A DNA stretch of 59,233 nucleotides, taken from assembly GCA_017651465.1 (NCBI GenBank), contig JAGCCX010000066.1, forward strand, positions 1 to 59,233, in the 5' to 3' direction. The notes under the pieces were generated by a model. It ran no database searches, had not been told where the DNA came from, and saw only the letters and a list, made by a program, of their open reading frames with translations. The stretch is from Bacteroidales bacterium. GTDB taxonomy: Bacteria; Bacteroidota; Bacteroidia; Bacteroidales; UBA932. Below are positions 14,773 through 24,133 of this stretch, one piece after another. Position numbers and translations under genes: made by a program. Numbering within the stretch: the stretch's first letter is position 1; each line of letters opens with the position of its first letter.

Positions 14773-17481
14773 TCAGTAGTAATATGCAACCGGTCCGATT
14801 TTGAAATGGTTATACCTGATGTCCGTATCGTCGAATTCACCAAGGGCTCCGATAAGTTTCCCGGTCAGGCGATACAAAGTTCCCGGCTGGAAGTTGAAGG
14901 GAACTTCTCCCTTGAATGTCTGAGGTTCTTCCTTGCCCTCGACGAATCGGCCCACCACAATCCTCTCGGCGAGATTCCATGAATCCACCTCGTAGGAGAT
15001 CGGCTTGAGTGTCACAAAAGGCCACAGGTGCGGATACCCGGCTTCCACGAATTTATCGAAATAAAAAATGCGCCCTTTGTCAGGATAATCAGGGTAATAA
15101 TCATAGGTGCTTGTCCCGTCTGGATAACTCGTTTTTGCGGTGCGCCATCTGACGGCCCCGGCAGCCTCATAAACATAGATGGCGACATCAAAACCAGACA
15201 GGGTAGGATGCTCGAAAATAAAGTCATACGTTGCGTACATCCTTTTCGGTACGCTTCGGTCATAGTCCATTATTTCCGGAAGATGAACGTTCCAGTCGCT
15301 CCATTCATAAACCAAATCGATGAGCGTCCGTTTCCCGGAAGGCTGGAGCCATCTTTCCCAGATGGGATCGAAGGGGATAGACCCGGTAAATTCCTTGAAC
15401 GTGTACGTGAGATAACCTCCCAGGGAAGCCACTTTGGGCGTAAATTCTATGCTGGGCGTGAGAGCCAGTTTCACGCCGCCCCCATCAAAGGAGCTGCTGA
15501 TACCGAATTGCAGGCCAATACTTGTCTGTACCCCTGCCCCCATCAGGCCGTATAAAGAGACAGTGGGCGTCATAATCAGGCTGGCCGAAGCATAGAGAGT
15601 GCCCTCGGCACCGTCAATTTTGGGATTGAAACCGTCGTCCTTGGACGATTCGTTCAGATGGTGACGGAACGTGAATCCATCACCGTTGTTGTAAGAGAAA
15701 CCATACATACCAAAATCATGGGTATAACTCAGTGATGTCTTGAACTTGAGACTGCCTCCTATGGAAACGCCCCCTTCAAAATCGATGGTCGGTACCAGCA
15801 GGACGCCGGGGGCGATGGGAATGGGAGCGAAATGCATGGTATATATGTGCTTGGTCAGGGACTTGTCCACAGCGGCCTTGAGAGAGAATTCTCCCTTCAA
15901 TTCCAGGGCCGGCTGTGCCGTGAAGTGGAGGTATTGCAGAGTCCCGTCAATAATCTTGACCGCAGCTTTCACCTCCAGAGTCAACTTGGAGGAAAAGGTC
16001 GCCTCGCAGGTCAGCACCTGGCTGTCATCGTGGGATTTAAGATTAACATCCAGACTGGGAATCGTAAATTTATGCTTGAACATGGCCCTCGTGTCCAGTC
16101 CAAGCAGCCCTGCCGTTTCTTCTTCGCCGAAGTATAATCCGCCGTCCGGACCCGCACTGAAAGTGAGTTCCTTGCCATTTTCATCCGTAATGGATTGCAG
16201 GGAACCGGCCAGGTCTATTTCGAACCCGCCGTCTTCCAGGAAGTTCCCGTCAGCATCGAAAATTGGATCGCCTGCCGTCAACTCTTTGAAAGGGGCGAAA
16301 ATATTGGCCTCCGGTTTAACATAAATGCGGTAATAATTGTCATCCACTTTTTCGCAGGACGTTATCTTGTATACTCCGCCGGTCGGCAGGTCATCCGTGG
16401 GCATGTCGAAAAGGAGCCATCCCCCTGTCTCGGGCTGGAAGTCCTTGTGCACCAGCATATCATACTCGGGGAGCAGGATGGGACGGTCGTTGACATCGTA
16501 GCATATACCCCCCTTTTCATCCTTCAGGTAATTCTCCCGTGTGGAGAGGACTTGTGCCAGGTCCATCAGTTCGGGCGTCACGATGCGCGCCTTGCTGTCA
16601 AGCTGGGAATCCGCGCCCGGAGCCTGGACCGGCTGAGTCATTTCGCCGACAGGATAGATAACTCCCCGCTGCAGTTCCTTGCCCATCTTTGTCCCGACCG
16701 TCCTGACAATCGGGCTTCCGGACCTGCACACGAACTTCACTTCGAAGCCCTTGGAATAGTTCCTGGCCGGCACAATCAGGTAGAAGGGCTGCAGCGCCCC
16801 CGCTTCCACCTCCAGTCCGTCCCCAAAGTCCAGGGCTAGTACCTTCCCATCCCCTGCAAACGCGGGTTGGGTCGGGTCGGCAGGGTTGACGCGCATTTCT
16901 CCGCTGACGGGTTTCCCATCCAGGTCGCGGAACTCCACTCGGTCTATGGTGACGTCCTGCTCGAAAACCTGGCCGATTTTCAGGACGGCAAGCAGGCTGC
17001 GGAATTTGAGCCCTGCACTCCTGTTACCGGTCCCCACTAGAATATTGGCCTCCGGATCGGGAGCCGACACCCCTGCGGTGCCGCGGAAGTGCTGGGTGGC
17101 GGGGAAGCTCAGCACCAGCTCCCCTCCCTCCATTTCTGCACTTTCCTGGTAGGGGCTGTAGGAGATAAGGTCCGAAGAAGGGATTTCTTCCGGCGAAGTA
17201 AACAGGGCAGTCTTCCCATTGGCGGAAATGCTCCGGGCCGTAAGGGCGAGCTGCCCGTTTCGGGCATCGCCGCCGAAATAACCGATGACATCGCCGTCCT
17301 GCCAGCGGGATTCCAGTTTTATACCTGGATTGTCCACGAGGATGGACCTTGTCACGGCGTCTTCATTGTCGATCGTGCCGCGGATGGAGTGGGTCTCTTC
17401 CGCATCTTGACAGGGCATCTCTCGTTGGCAGGAAGGAAGAACAAGCATGACAGATGAGAACAGCAGAATTATCTTTTTCAT
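14773..17481 (-). CDS. Large fimbrillin-like lipoprotein, module copy 2
   Basis: 902 aa. Lipobox LPSC near residue 17. Residues about 35-290 look like a fimbrillin/Mfa-like N-terminal region: a TRS start after the linker, then WQDGDVIGYFGG and SYSPYQES, and YLIVPARNYSKGFEVKF. Residues about 520-720 form a long beta-rich region with a conserved YGFSYNNGDGFTFRHH segment and many alternating hydrophobic strands, possibly a barrel or surface beta structure. It is a paralogue of the 891-aa protein at 18331-21006, aligned over its length. It starts 12 bp after the BACON lipoprotein and is the last member of the probable four-gene operon. Function unknown; surface adhesin or filament component is an inference. 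Confidence 0.75.
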   Translation of the reverse strand: MKKIILLFSSVMLVLPSCQREMPCQDAEETHSIRGTIDNEDAVTRSILVDNPGIKLESRWQDGDVIGYFGGDARNGQLALTARSISANGKTALFTSPEEIPSSDLISYSPYQESAEMEGGELVLSFPATQHFRGTAGVSAPDPEANILVGTGNRSAGLKFRSLLAVLKIGQVFEQDVTIDRVEFRDLDGKPVSGEMRVNPADPTQPAFAGDGKVLALDFGDGLEVEAGALQPFYLIVPARNYSKGFEVKFVCRSGSPIVRTVGTKMGKELQRGVIYPVGEMTQPVQAPGADSQLDSKARIVTPELMDLAQVLSTRENYLKDEKGGICYDVNDRPILLPEYDMLVHKDFQPETGGWLLFDMPTDDLPTGGVYKITSCEKVDDNYYRIYVKPEANIFAPFKELTAGDPIFDADGNFLEDGGFEIDLAGSLQSITDENGKELTFSAGPDGGLYFGEEETAGLLGLDTRAMFKHKFTIPSLDVNLKSHDDSQVLTCEATFSSKLTLEVKAAVKIIDGTLQYLHFTAQPALELKGEFSLKAAVDKSLTKHIYTMHFAPIPIAPGVLLVPTIDFEGGVSIGGSLKFKTSLSYTHDFGMYGFSYNNGDGFTFRHHLNESSKDDGFNPKIDGAEGTLYASASLIMTPTVSLYGLMGAGVQTSIGLQFGISSSFDGGGVKLALTPSIEFTPKVASLGGYLTYTFKEFTGSIPFDPIWERWLQPSGKRTLIDLVYEWSDWNVHLPEIMDYDRSVPKRMYATYDFIFEHPTLSGFDVAIYVYEAAGAVRWRTAKTSYPDGTSTYDYYPDYPDKGRIFYFDKFVEAGYPHLWPFVTLKPISYEVDSWNLAERIVVGRFVEGKEEPQTFKGEVPFNFQPGTLYRLTGKLIGALGEFDDTDIRYNHFKIGPVAYYY

Positions 17482-17493
17482 ATCAAGTCAAAA

Positions 17494-18258
17494 TTAATCC
17501 CAATCAATGTGCTCTCCGTACTGATAATCCTCGCCGGATAAGGTGGCGTCTTCGTCCCTGACCTCAAAAGAACCCTTGGCATACTCGTCCGAGGAGGAAT
17601 GGACGGTGACGAGGGCGCTTCTGGGAGAACTCTCCGTTGCCGGCCGGGGGGACGTCGTGACCCTGAGGACGGAAGGACTCCGCTTCTCCAACTTGATCCA
17701 GTCTGCAGGCGATGTAGGCGTCCATTGATAGCTGTTCGAATAGACGGGGACATCTATGGTCGCTCCGGACGCCGGCAGGACGAGAGGCTGTCCTTCCCTT
17801 TCGAACGAGAAGACAACGTAGCTTTGCTGTACAACCTTTATTGTCTGATTGAATACGGCGCCCGCCTGTACGCTCACCGTACAAATGCGAGGGGGCAAGA
17901 CCTCCCGGGACTCTCCGTATTCCTGAAGCTGGAGAACGATACTGTTGTTTTCATTCGCTATTGCCGAACACCAGGTATCGGAAGAAGTGACAGACCAGTC
18001 CGTGACATTGGTTTTCACCGTCATCGCGGCCACCGATACGGCGTCCCGGTTATAAACCAACTCATAGTCTTGCGGAACAGGCGTACCCGAACTGGTCATA
18101 AGATTGAAATAGGGCTTCTCCGGCACCTCTGGTCCTTCGGGACCTTCAGGCCCCACGGGGTCCACAGGGTCCACCCTCGGACAGGCACAAAGCAAAAGCG
18201 CTCCCAGGGCAAGGGCAAAAGCGCTCAATATTTTCCTTCCGCTCATTATTGAGTTCAT
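17494..18258 (-). CDS. BACON-type lipoprotein, module copy 2
   Basis: 254 aa from the ATG at 18258, chosen because it directly precedes the signal peptide (MNSIMSGRKILSAFALALGA) with lipobox LCAC. A further in-frame ATG lies at 18246. A Pro/Gly/Glu linker (DPVGPEGPEGPEVPEKP) is followed by two beta domains of BACON character, each with a W and a C-terminal VVQQSY or RSALVTVHSS strand. The protein ends in YGEHIDWD. It is paralogous to 21030-21806. BACON domains usually act as spacers or bind carbohydrate or mucin on the cell surface. 12 bp upstream of the 902-aa lipoprotein. Confidence 0.78.
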   Translation of the reverse strand: MNSIMSGRKILSAFALALGALLLCACPRVDPVDPVGPEGPEGPEVPEKPYFNLMTSSGTPVPQDYELVYNRDAVSVAAMTVKTNVTDWSVTSSDTWCSAIANENNSIVLQLQEYGESREVLPPRICTVSVQAGAVFNQTIKVVQQSYVVFSFEREGQPLVLPASGATIDVPVYSNSYQWTPTSPADWIKLEKRSPSVLRVTTSPRPATESSPRSALVTVHSSSDEYAKGSFEVRDEDATLSGEDYQYGEHIDWD

Positions 18259-18330
18259 ACTGCTGTGCTTTAATATAATTGTTCTTGACTTTTCCGATGA
18301 ATGTATTACCAAATGCCGCGAAGACCCGAC

Positions 18331-21006
18331 TTATTGTCCGGAGGAGGCCTTGACGTAGGGATTGCCGTTCCAGTCCGTGGGCCAGCAGACGATGGCCGTA
18401 GAACCTATGTTGAAACTGTGGCACTGTCCTTCGGCATCGAAATACACCGGAATCAGCTGATAGGGAACTCCGTCCTCAAAGTGGAAAGTTGGTGTTTCGG
18501 AGATTTCCGCCTCTATTTCCCCTTCGGCGCCGTAGACCCCCAGCGTCTGGACGGACACTACAGGGTAAGTCGGGATGGCGTCGGTATATAAGAAAACGTC
18601 CTTGACGGTTGGGATAATATAAGGCGGAGCTCCCGCGGCAAGCCAGCTGAACGTCTTAGGGTCGTCGCTACGGATATTCAGGTCGGACCGACTGCCCCTT
18701 CTGACAACCACCCCGTACGGGATTTCTCTCAGCATCCGACCCTCCAGCTTCAGCTCGTAATGCAGTTGGTCGTCGCAAACAAATGCCCTTGAAGTAAGCT
18801 CCCCGGAGTCATTACTCGTCCAAGCATAAAAATCGTCGGTCCAATGCCCGTGCGCGCCAAGTGAGTAAGAGGTGACAGCCGGAACAAGGTATCTTTCCCA
18901 TAGAGGGTCGAAGGTCTTGGAGACGGACAGCTGTTTCAGTGTCTTCGTGTAGTACCCGCCCAGTGTGATGACGATGGGAACCAGTTCCACGGAAGGCGTC
19001 AACGCCAGTTTGGTCCCTTCTCCGCCACTCTTGGTCTCGATGCCGAACGACAGGGTGAAGTTGCTCTCGACGCCTAGACCAAACAGTTTGACGATGTGGA
19101 CATAGGGCCTGAGCGTCAGCGTGCCGTAGGCGTTCAGGCTGCCGGAGAATCCGCCGATTTCCGGCTGGAAGCCCTCTTCTTTTTCCGGGTCGGTCGGTTT
19201 GTGCCGCACCGTGAACCCGTCACCATGGTTGTATGACATGCCGTAAGTCCCCATGTCATAGGTATATTTGACGGAAGCCGTGAAACGGATTTCGCCCGCC
19301 ACGCCTACCGTCCCGTAAAAAGCCAGTTCCGGGAACAGCAGGATTCCCGGGGCCACCGGGATGGGGGCGAAGGGAAGGGTATAGAGGTGTTCCTTCTTTT
19401 CCCATTTGAAGAGTTCGGCCTTCAGGGAGAAGTCGGCCTGCAGGCTCAGGGCGGGATGTGCGGTGAAGTGGGCATATTGGAGTTCGCCGTGGACCATGCC
19501 GAGGGCGACCTTGAAATCCACGCTCATCTGTGCGCTCAGGGACGCCTCCGCATAATCCTGCTTCACATTGACCGAGAGCTGCGGGAGATTGATCCTGAAC
19601 GAGCGCGCCGCCCTCGTCCGGACACCGGCGATCCGTGCGGCCGCATCCCCCTCGAAAAGCAACTGGCCGTCTTCGCTTACGGAGAAAGGTACGGTGTTCC
19701 CTTCGTCGTCGACAATTTCCTTGAGGTAGCTCGCCACGTCCAAGTTCACGCCGGCTCCTTCGATCTCATTGCCTTCCGCATCGAACATCTCCTCCCCCAG
19801 CTTCAGTTCTTCGTAAGGTGCGGCGACATTCGGCTCGGTAACGGCGAATACCCTTGCGTATCCGCCCCCCATGGGATCGACGCTTTTGATCCTGAATACG
19901 CCGCCTTCGGGCAACAGGTCCCCGCCATATTCGAAGATGTACCATTGGCCGGGAGCCGGTGCCATGTCGTCGTGCACCAACAGGTCCAGGGACGTACGGA
20001 AAACAACGTTGCCGTTGTCCCGGATCGCCGTTCCGTCAATATCATCCAGGGGGGACGAACTGATGTTGAGGATCTTGATCAGGTCCGCCTTCTCCGGGGT
20101 GATGACCTGTGCGCCGGCATTCAGCTTGCACACGACGTTCGTGAGATATTCGTAGGCGGAGGTTTCTCCGATGGGATAAACGGCTCCGCTCATCAGCGTC
20201 TTGCCCATCCGCGTACCGACCGTTTTCACTGTTTTCTTCCCGTCCTGGCTGATGAAGGCGAGTTCGAATCCCTTCGGATAATCCCTGGCGGGAACGATCA
20301 GATAGAGGGGTATCACGGCACCGGCCTTGATCTGCAGGCCGTTACCCAGATGGAGTGTCAGGACTTTGCCGCTGCCTGTAATCTGCGCTGCGGGAGCCTC
20401 CGACCGTGAGATGGTCATCTCCCCGCAGACCGGCGTGCCCGAAAGGTCGCGGAATTCCACCCGGGACAGGGTGGTCTCCCCTTCGAACGACTGGCCGATT
20501 TTCAAGATTGAAACGACGCTCTTGAAAGACAGGCCGTTCTGCCGGGTGCCTGTAGCCGCAAGGATGTTGGCGGCCGGGTCGGGGACAGGATTGACGGTCC
20601 CGGGGGAAATGCCTTCCTGCACCTCGGGGAACGTCAGGACGATACGGTCGTCCGCCCCGGACGCTCCTTGCTGGAAGGGACTGTATGAGAATAAATTACC
20701 GGAAGGGGTCCCCGTGCCGGAGACGAAGCCGGCCGATCGTCCGTCCGGGGAAATCGTCCCGGCTTCAAGGACGAACTGCTGGTTGACGGAGCCGCCGCCG
20801 AAGACGCCGATGGCGTCCCCGGCCTGCCACTCGCTGACGATGGCAAGGCCCGGATTATCCCTGAGGACGGTCCTGGTGGCGGGAGAATGGTCCAGGATGA
20901 CGGCATGCAGGCTGTTGGATACGGGACCCTCCATGTCCGTCGGGGTCTCTTTGGCGCAGGAAATGGCCGCCAGCAGCGTTACCGTGAATATCGTGTACTT
21001 TTTCAT
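18331..21006 (-). CDS. Large fimbrillin-like lipoprotein, module copy 1
   Basis: 891 aa with lipobox ISC near residue 17. The same order of regions is seen as in the 902-aa paralogue: TRTVLRDNPGLAI, WQAGDAIGVFGG, FSYSPFQQGA, YLIVPARDYPKGFELAF, then a middle domain with DLLPEGGVFRIKSVDP, and a beta-rich C-terminal part with YGMSYNHGDGFTVRHK. It differs most in the last ~150 residues. It starts 23 bp after the BACON lipoprotein at 21030-21806. No catalytic motif was recognised. Confidence 0.75.
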   Translation of the reverse strand: MKKYTIFTVTLLAAISCAKETPTDMEGPVSNSLHAVILDHSPATRTVLRDNPGLAIVSEWQAGDAIGVFGGGSVNQQFVLEAGTISPDGRSAGFVSGTGTPSGNLFSYSPFQQGASGADDRIVLTFPEVQEGISPGTVNPVPDPAANILAATGTRQNGLSFKSVVSILKIGQSFEGETTLSRVEFRDLSGTPVCGEMTISRSEAPAAQITGSGKVLTLHLGNGLQIKAGAVIPLYLIVPARDYPKGFELAFISQDGKKTVKTVGTRMGKTLMSGAVYPIGETSAYEYLTNVVCKLNAGAQVITPEKADLIKILNISSSPLDDIDGTAIRDNGNVVFRTSLDLLVHDDMAPAPGQWYIFEYGGDLLPEGGVFRIKSVDPMGGGYARVFAVTEPNVAAPYEELKLGEEMFDAEGNEIEGAGVNLDVASYLKEIVDDEGNTVPFSVSEDGQLLFEGDAAARIAGVRTRAARSFRINLPQLSVNVKQDYAEASLSAQMSVDFKVALGMVHGELQYAHFTAHPALSLQADFSLKAELFKWEKKEHLYTLPFAPIPVAPGILLFPELAFYGTVGVAGEIRFTASVKYTYDMGTYGMSYNHGDGFTVRHKPTDPEKEEGFQPEIGGFSGSLNAYGTLTLRPYVHIVKLFGLGVESNFTLSFGIETKSGGEGTKLALTPSVELVPIVITLGGYYTKTLKQLSVSKTFDPLWERYLVPAVTSYSLGAHGHWTDDFYAWTSNDSGELTSRAFVCDDQLHYELKLEGRMLREIPYGVVVRRGSRSDLNIRSDDPKTFSWLAAGAPPYIIPTVKDVFLYTDAIPTYPVVSVQTLGVYGAEGEIEAEISETPTFHFEDGVPYQLIPVYFDAEGQCHSFNIGSTAIVCWPTDWNGNPYVKASSGQ

Positions 21007-21029
21007 GGCCTTTCAAACTTGGATGCGTC

Positions 21030-21806
21030 TTAATCCCAATCGGTGGAATCGCCGTATTCATAACTTCCGCCTTCGAGCACCGCGTCGGCATCCACCACCT
21101 CGAAAGAGTCGAAGATGAATTCGTCGGACTTGACGGTAACCGTGACGGTCGCGTGTCTGGACGTGGTTTCGGAAGCGGCTCTCGGTTCTACGGTAATGCG
21201 CAACGTGGCGTTGTCGATGCACTCGGGTTTGAGCCAGTCCGCATTGGAGGAGCATACCCATTGGTATGCATTGGTCAGGATGGTTATGTCCCGGGAGCCT
21301 CCGGTGGGAGGTATCTGGACGGGACGCGGATTCGTCACCGCTCCCGGCTCGGGATAGATGTTGATGAAAGTCCAGCTCTGCTGCACGACCACGATATCCT
21401 GCTTGAAAACGTCACCGGCTTCAACGCCGACCTTGCAGGTCCTTGGCGGGAGGGTCTCATGCGTCGCCACGTCGCCATAATCCTCCACCAGCACCACGAG
21501 GTTCCCCTGCTCGTCTTTATGGGCCGTACACCAGGAGGCTGAGGGGACGGCCTTCCAGTCCTCGATATTGGTCCTTACCAGGAAAGTGCTCCCTGTGGCA
21601 TCCCGGTTATATACTACCGTAAAATCCGGAGGAAGAGGGGACGAATTGGAGGTTGAGAGCAGGTTGAAAAACGGTCCTGACGGAGTTTCTGGACCGGGGT
21701 CATCGGGCCCGTCGGGAACGACCGGGTCAACTTTCGGGAGACAAGCGCAGAGCAGCAGTCCTCCCAGAGCGAGGACCGCCGTTCGAAAGAAACGTGTGTG
21801 ATTCAT
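21030..21806 (-). CDS. BACON-type lipoprotein, module copy 1
   Basis: 258 aa, first gene of the tandem module. Signal peptide with lipobox LCAC (Cys22), a Pro/Asp/Gly linker (DPVVPDGPDDPGPETP), then two BACON-like domains (WKAVPSASWC ... VVQQSW; WVCSSNADWLKPE ... ATVTVTVKSD). It ends YGDSTDWD, matching YGEHIDWD of the paralogue. An inverted repeat GCGAGAT/ATCTCGC at 21808-21834 lies directly upstream of the start codon, at the place a promoter or operator would be; a clear TAnnTTTG box was not seen. Confidence 0.78.
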   Translation of the reverse strand: MNHTRFFRTAVLALGGLLLCACLPKVDPVVPDGPDDPGPETPSGPFFNLLSTSNSSPLPPDFTVVYNRDATGSTFLVRTNIEDWKAVPSASWCTAHKDEQGNLVVLVEDYGDVATHETLPPRTCKVGVEAGDVFKQDIVVVQQSWTFINIYPEPGAVTNPRPVQIPPTGGSRDITILTNAYQWVCSSNADWLKPECIDNATLRITVEPRAASETTSRHATVTVTVKSDEFIFDSFEVVDADAVLEGGSYEYGDSTDWD

Positions 21807-21807
21807 A

Positions 21808-21834
21808 GCGAGATCGTCTTTTTACAAATCTCGC
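21808..21834. promoter_or_regulatory. Inverted repeat at the head of the duplicated module operon
   Basis: GCGAGAT at 21808-21814 and ATCTCGC at 21828-21834 form a perfect 7-bp inverted repeat with a 13-bp spacer. The near arm begins 2 bp before the ATG at 21806. It could be an operator or a leader hairpin covering the translation start. Confidence 0.4.
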
Positions 21835-21968
21835 CATTCTAGGCCGCCCTTCACTATTAATTCAAAGAAAAGAGACTAACGATTCCTTTAACGATAAACG
21901 ATTTGCGGCAATAGACAGAAAACCGGTATCCGGCACCCGACATATTCAGCCAGTTCGGGATAGTGCGT

Positions 21969-22349
21969 TCAAAGCGTCTGCCGGCAGTTGGCTTCGTTGA
22001 AGAAGGCGGCAAGCTCGGCATTCTGCCGGATCTGTTCCCGGAAGCGTTCTCCGAAATGCTCTGCAAAGGTCTCCGGTGTCTGCCCCTTATAGAAACCTTT
22101 GGGCAGGTCGGTACGGACAGTCCCGCCTCCGTAGTTGCCGGCAGACCATCCCGGGGTAAAGACGTCCTCCTGCAGGTAGGGCCCCTTATCCGAGAAGCAC
22201 AGGGTTAATCTAGTATACTCGTGGTGCTCCTCGTCTCTATGATCCGCTAGGAAAATCTCGCGGTACGTTATTTCTTGAAATGTTTGTACGGCAGGTCCCT
22301 TTGAAGGACCTTTCAGCCGGGTCTTCTGTTTTTGGTGCTGCTTTTTCAT
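21969..22349 (-). CDS. Hypothetical protein
   Basis: 126 aa from the ATG at 22349 (MKKQHQKQKTR). The frame stays open for 30 more codons upstream, but those are less protein-like and cross a near-consensus promoter (AACCTTTG, minus strand, just upstream). The protein is soluble and acidic-basic mixed, with EITYREIFLADHRDEEHHEY and RTDLPKGFYKGQTPETFAEH. No signal peptide, membrane helix or family was recognised. The 128 bp between it and the module operon contain nothing else that I can identify. Confidence 0.5.
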   Translation of the reverse strand: MKKQHQKQKTRLKGPSKGPAVQTFQEITYREIFLADHRDEEHHEYTRLTLCFSDKGPYLQEDVFTPGWSAGNYGGGTVRTDLPKGFYKGQTPETFAEHFGERFREQIRQNAELAAFFNEANCRQTL

Positions 22350-22511
22350 AGCGGCGGACAAAGGTTTATATCGTGTTGTATAATGACGGGATAAAGATAT
22401 GAAAAGATATTTATTTCGATATACCAAAACTCGCCGCATTACTTCCCGATAGCGCCAGACAGTAGATCAAGGCGCATACCGCCCCTCTACTTATGTTGGA
22501 TTAGTTGCGTC

Positions 22512-23399
22512 TTATTTCACCCACTGGCGGAAGAAGGATCGGATGCGGTCGTAAACGGCCTGGGCTTTGGGATCCACGTCGTGGCTGTGCCAGTACAGGG
22601 TTTGTTTGGCCCCGGAGCCATAGGTAAGTTTGACGGTATAGATCGTTCCGCCTTCCAGAAAGTCGTCCTTGGTGTAGTCGCCTAGTGAACTGGAACCCAG
22701 CGCGATAAGGTCGGCCTGCAGCTGCTTGACCTTTTGGATGTCTTCTTCCGATTCGAGGTTGAACTGCTCGTGAACCTCCTCTTTGAGGCTGCTTTCGACG
22801 TTGAGGTCGTAAATGACACGCGGACGGAATCCGTTCTGGGCGAGAAGGGTGAAATAGTCGGTCCCGCGACCCGCTACGCGCTTGGCCGAAAGCTCGAATT
22901 GTACCACCGGATCGTTCTCCTGGATTGCCTGAGTGCGCCACGGCCGGAAGAAAGATTCTATCATATGGTACGCCGACAGGGCTTCCTGTTTGATGTTGTG
23001 ACCGTACCAGCGGGCGTTGATCTTCTCGCCCGAGTCGTACTCCTGGTAGATGCGGTAGGAATGGCCTCCGCTTATATGCTCGTCAACGCTGTATCCGTTG
23101 AGTTTATACACTTTTGCGTCGGAGAGCATCTTGCTGAGCTTTTCCACTACATCTTCTCCTACCTGATACTCTGCGTGGGTCTCGGGTTTGCCGAACCTGT
23201 TGCCGAGGTCCAGCGCTACCACCACTTTGGGCGTCTGACCCGGTTCGGCAATCAGTTCACAATAGTCTTTGCCCAGTCCGGCGGCGCCGGTGCGGGAATA
23301 GCTGCAGTAGGTGAGTTTTCCTTTCGGGGCCTGCGCGAGGCAGGCGGTTCCGATCGCCCCGAAGGAGAGGGCGACCAGGATTTTTGACCAAAGTCTCAT
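22512..23399 (-). CDS. Secreted protein with two repeated halves, function unknown
   Basis: 295 aa from the ATG at 23399 (MRLWSKILVALSFGAIGTA, signal peptide cut near CLAQ). The in-frame ATG at 23465 lies upstream of the promoter at 23435-23442 and is rejected. The mature protein seems to contain two copies of one fold: YCELIAEPGQTPKVVVALDL ... YHMIESFFRPW and YFTLLAQNGFRPRVIYDLNV ... YDRIRSFFRQWVK. Each half ends in an FFR-W motif. No enzyme motif was seen; it is probably periplasmic. Confidence 0.68.
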   Translation of the reverse strand: MRLWSKILVALSFGAIGTACLAQAPKGKLTYCSYSRTGAAGLGKDYCELIAEPGQTPKVVVALDLGNRFGKPETHAEYQVGEDVVEKLSKMLSDAKVYKLNGYSVDEHISGGHSYRIYQEYDSGEKINARWYGHNIKQEALSAYHMIESFFRPWRTQAIQENDPVVQFELSAKRVAGRGTDYFTLLAQNGFRPRVIYDLNVESSLKEEVHEQFNLESEEDIQKVKQLQADLIALGSSSLGDYTKDDFLEGGTIYTVKLTYGSGAKQTLYWHSHDVDPKAQAVYDRIRSFFRQWVK

Positions 23400-23434
23400 A
23401 CGCGTATTATCGTCATCCGTGAAAAAGGGTTTTA

Positions 23435-23442
23435 CAAATGTA
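23435..23442 (-). promoter_or_regulatory. Bacteroidetes -7 box for the 22512-23399 gene
   Basis: TACATTTG on the minus strand, 35 bp upstream of the ATG at 23399. It decides the start codon because the more distal ATG at 23465 lies upstream of it. Confidence 0.55.
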
Positions 23443-23501
23443 GCTTTTTCCAAGCACGATTGCAAAAAAGCTGCCGGACTGGAATAATACCGATTTGAAG
23501 A

Positions 23502-24119
23502 CTATAGCATCGTCACCACTTCTTCGAGCGGCTTGCGGACCGAGTGGAGCTCGGTGGGCTTTCCTTCGCCGTCGGCGGGGTAGCCTATGGCAAGCAGGGC
23601 GTAAACCCCGTGCTCGCGCGTTTCGGGGAGTACCTCCCTGATCTTCTTGGGATTGAAGTCCCATATCCACATATTGGCAAGCCCGGCGTCGGTGGCGGTG
23701 AGCATCAGGTGGGTAAGCACTATGGCCGCGTCGGTTTTGGCGGCGTTTACACCGTCGCTTTCGCGTATCCAGGCCTCTTCGTTACGGCATCCGACTATCA
23801 GCACCACCGGAGCGTTGTAACAGGGATGCACGGTGCGCAGCTTGGCAAGGGCCTCCTCGCTCTTGACTACCCAGATGCGCGTGGGCTGGAGATTCTTGGC
23901 GGAAGGGGCGAGGATGCCGGCGTTCAGGATCATCTCCAGTTTGGTGTCCGACACCGGGGAGTCGCTGAAAGAATGGCACGAGTAGCGGCTCTCCAGGATA
24001 CGCATAAACGCATCGGAGCCGTACATATACTTGGTAATCTGCTCATCGACGTCTGAGAATGCGGCCCGGTTCTTTATTTTGCCGATGTTGCTCAGGCGGC
24101 TGAAGAAATTCTTGCTCAT
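23502..24119 (-). CDS. Nitroreductase family protein
   Basis: 205 aa. The FMN-binding nitroreductase fold is shown by MRILESRYSCHSFSD with RYSCHSF as the usual RRSxRxF, then ILAPSAKNLQPTRIWVV, and GLANMWIWDFNPKKIREVLP in the C-terminal half. It carries about 38 residues before the usual start, so an internal ATG at residue 39 (about 24005) is an alternative; the long form begins 14 bp after the transporter gene and fits cotranscription. It probably reduces a quinone, nitro or flavin substrate with NAD(P)H; the physiological substrate is unknown. Confidence 0.85.
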   Translation of the reverse strand: MSKNFFSRLSNIGKIKNRAAFSDVDEQITKYMYGSDAFMRILESRYSCHSFSDSPVSDTKLEMILNAGILAPSAKNLQPTRIWVVKSEEALAKLRTVHPCYNAPVVLIVGCRNEEAWIRESDGVNAAKTDAAIVLTHLMLTATDAGLANMWIWDFNPKKIREVLPETREHGVYALLAIGYPADGEGKPTELHSVRKPLEEVVTML

Positions 24120-24133
24120 TTTTGGTTATAGTT

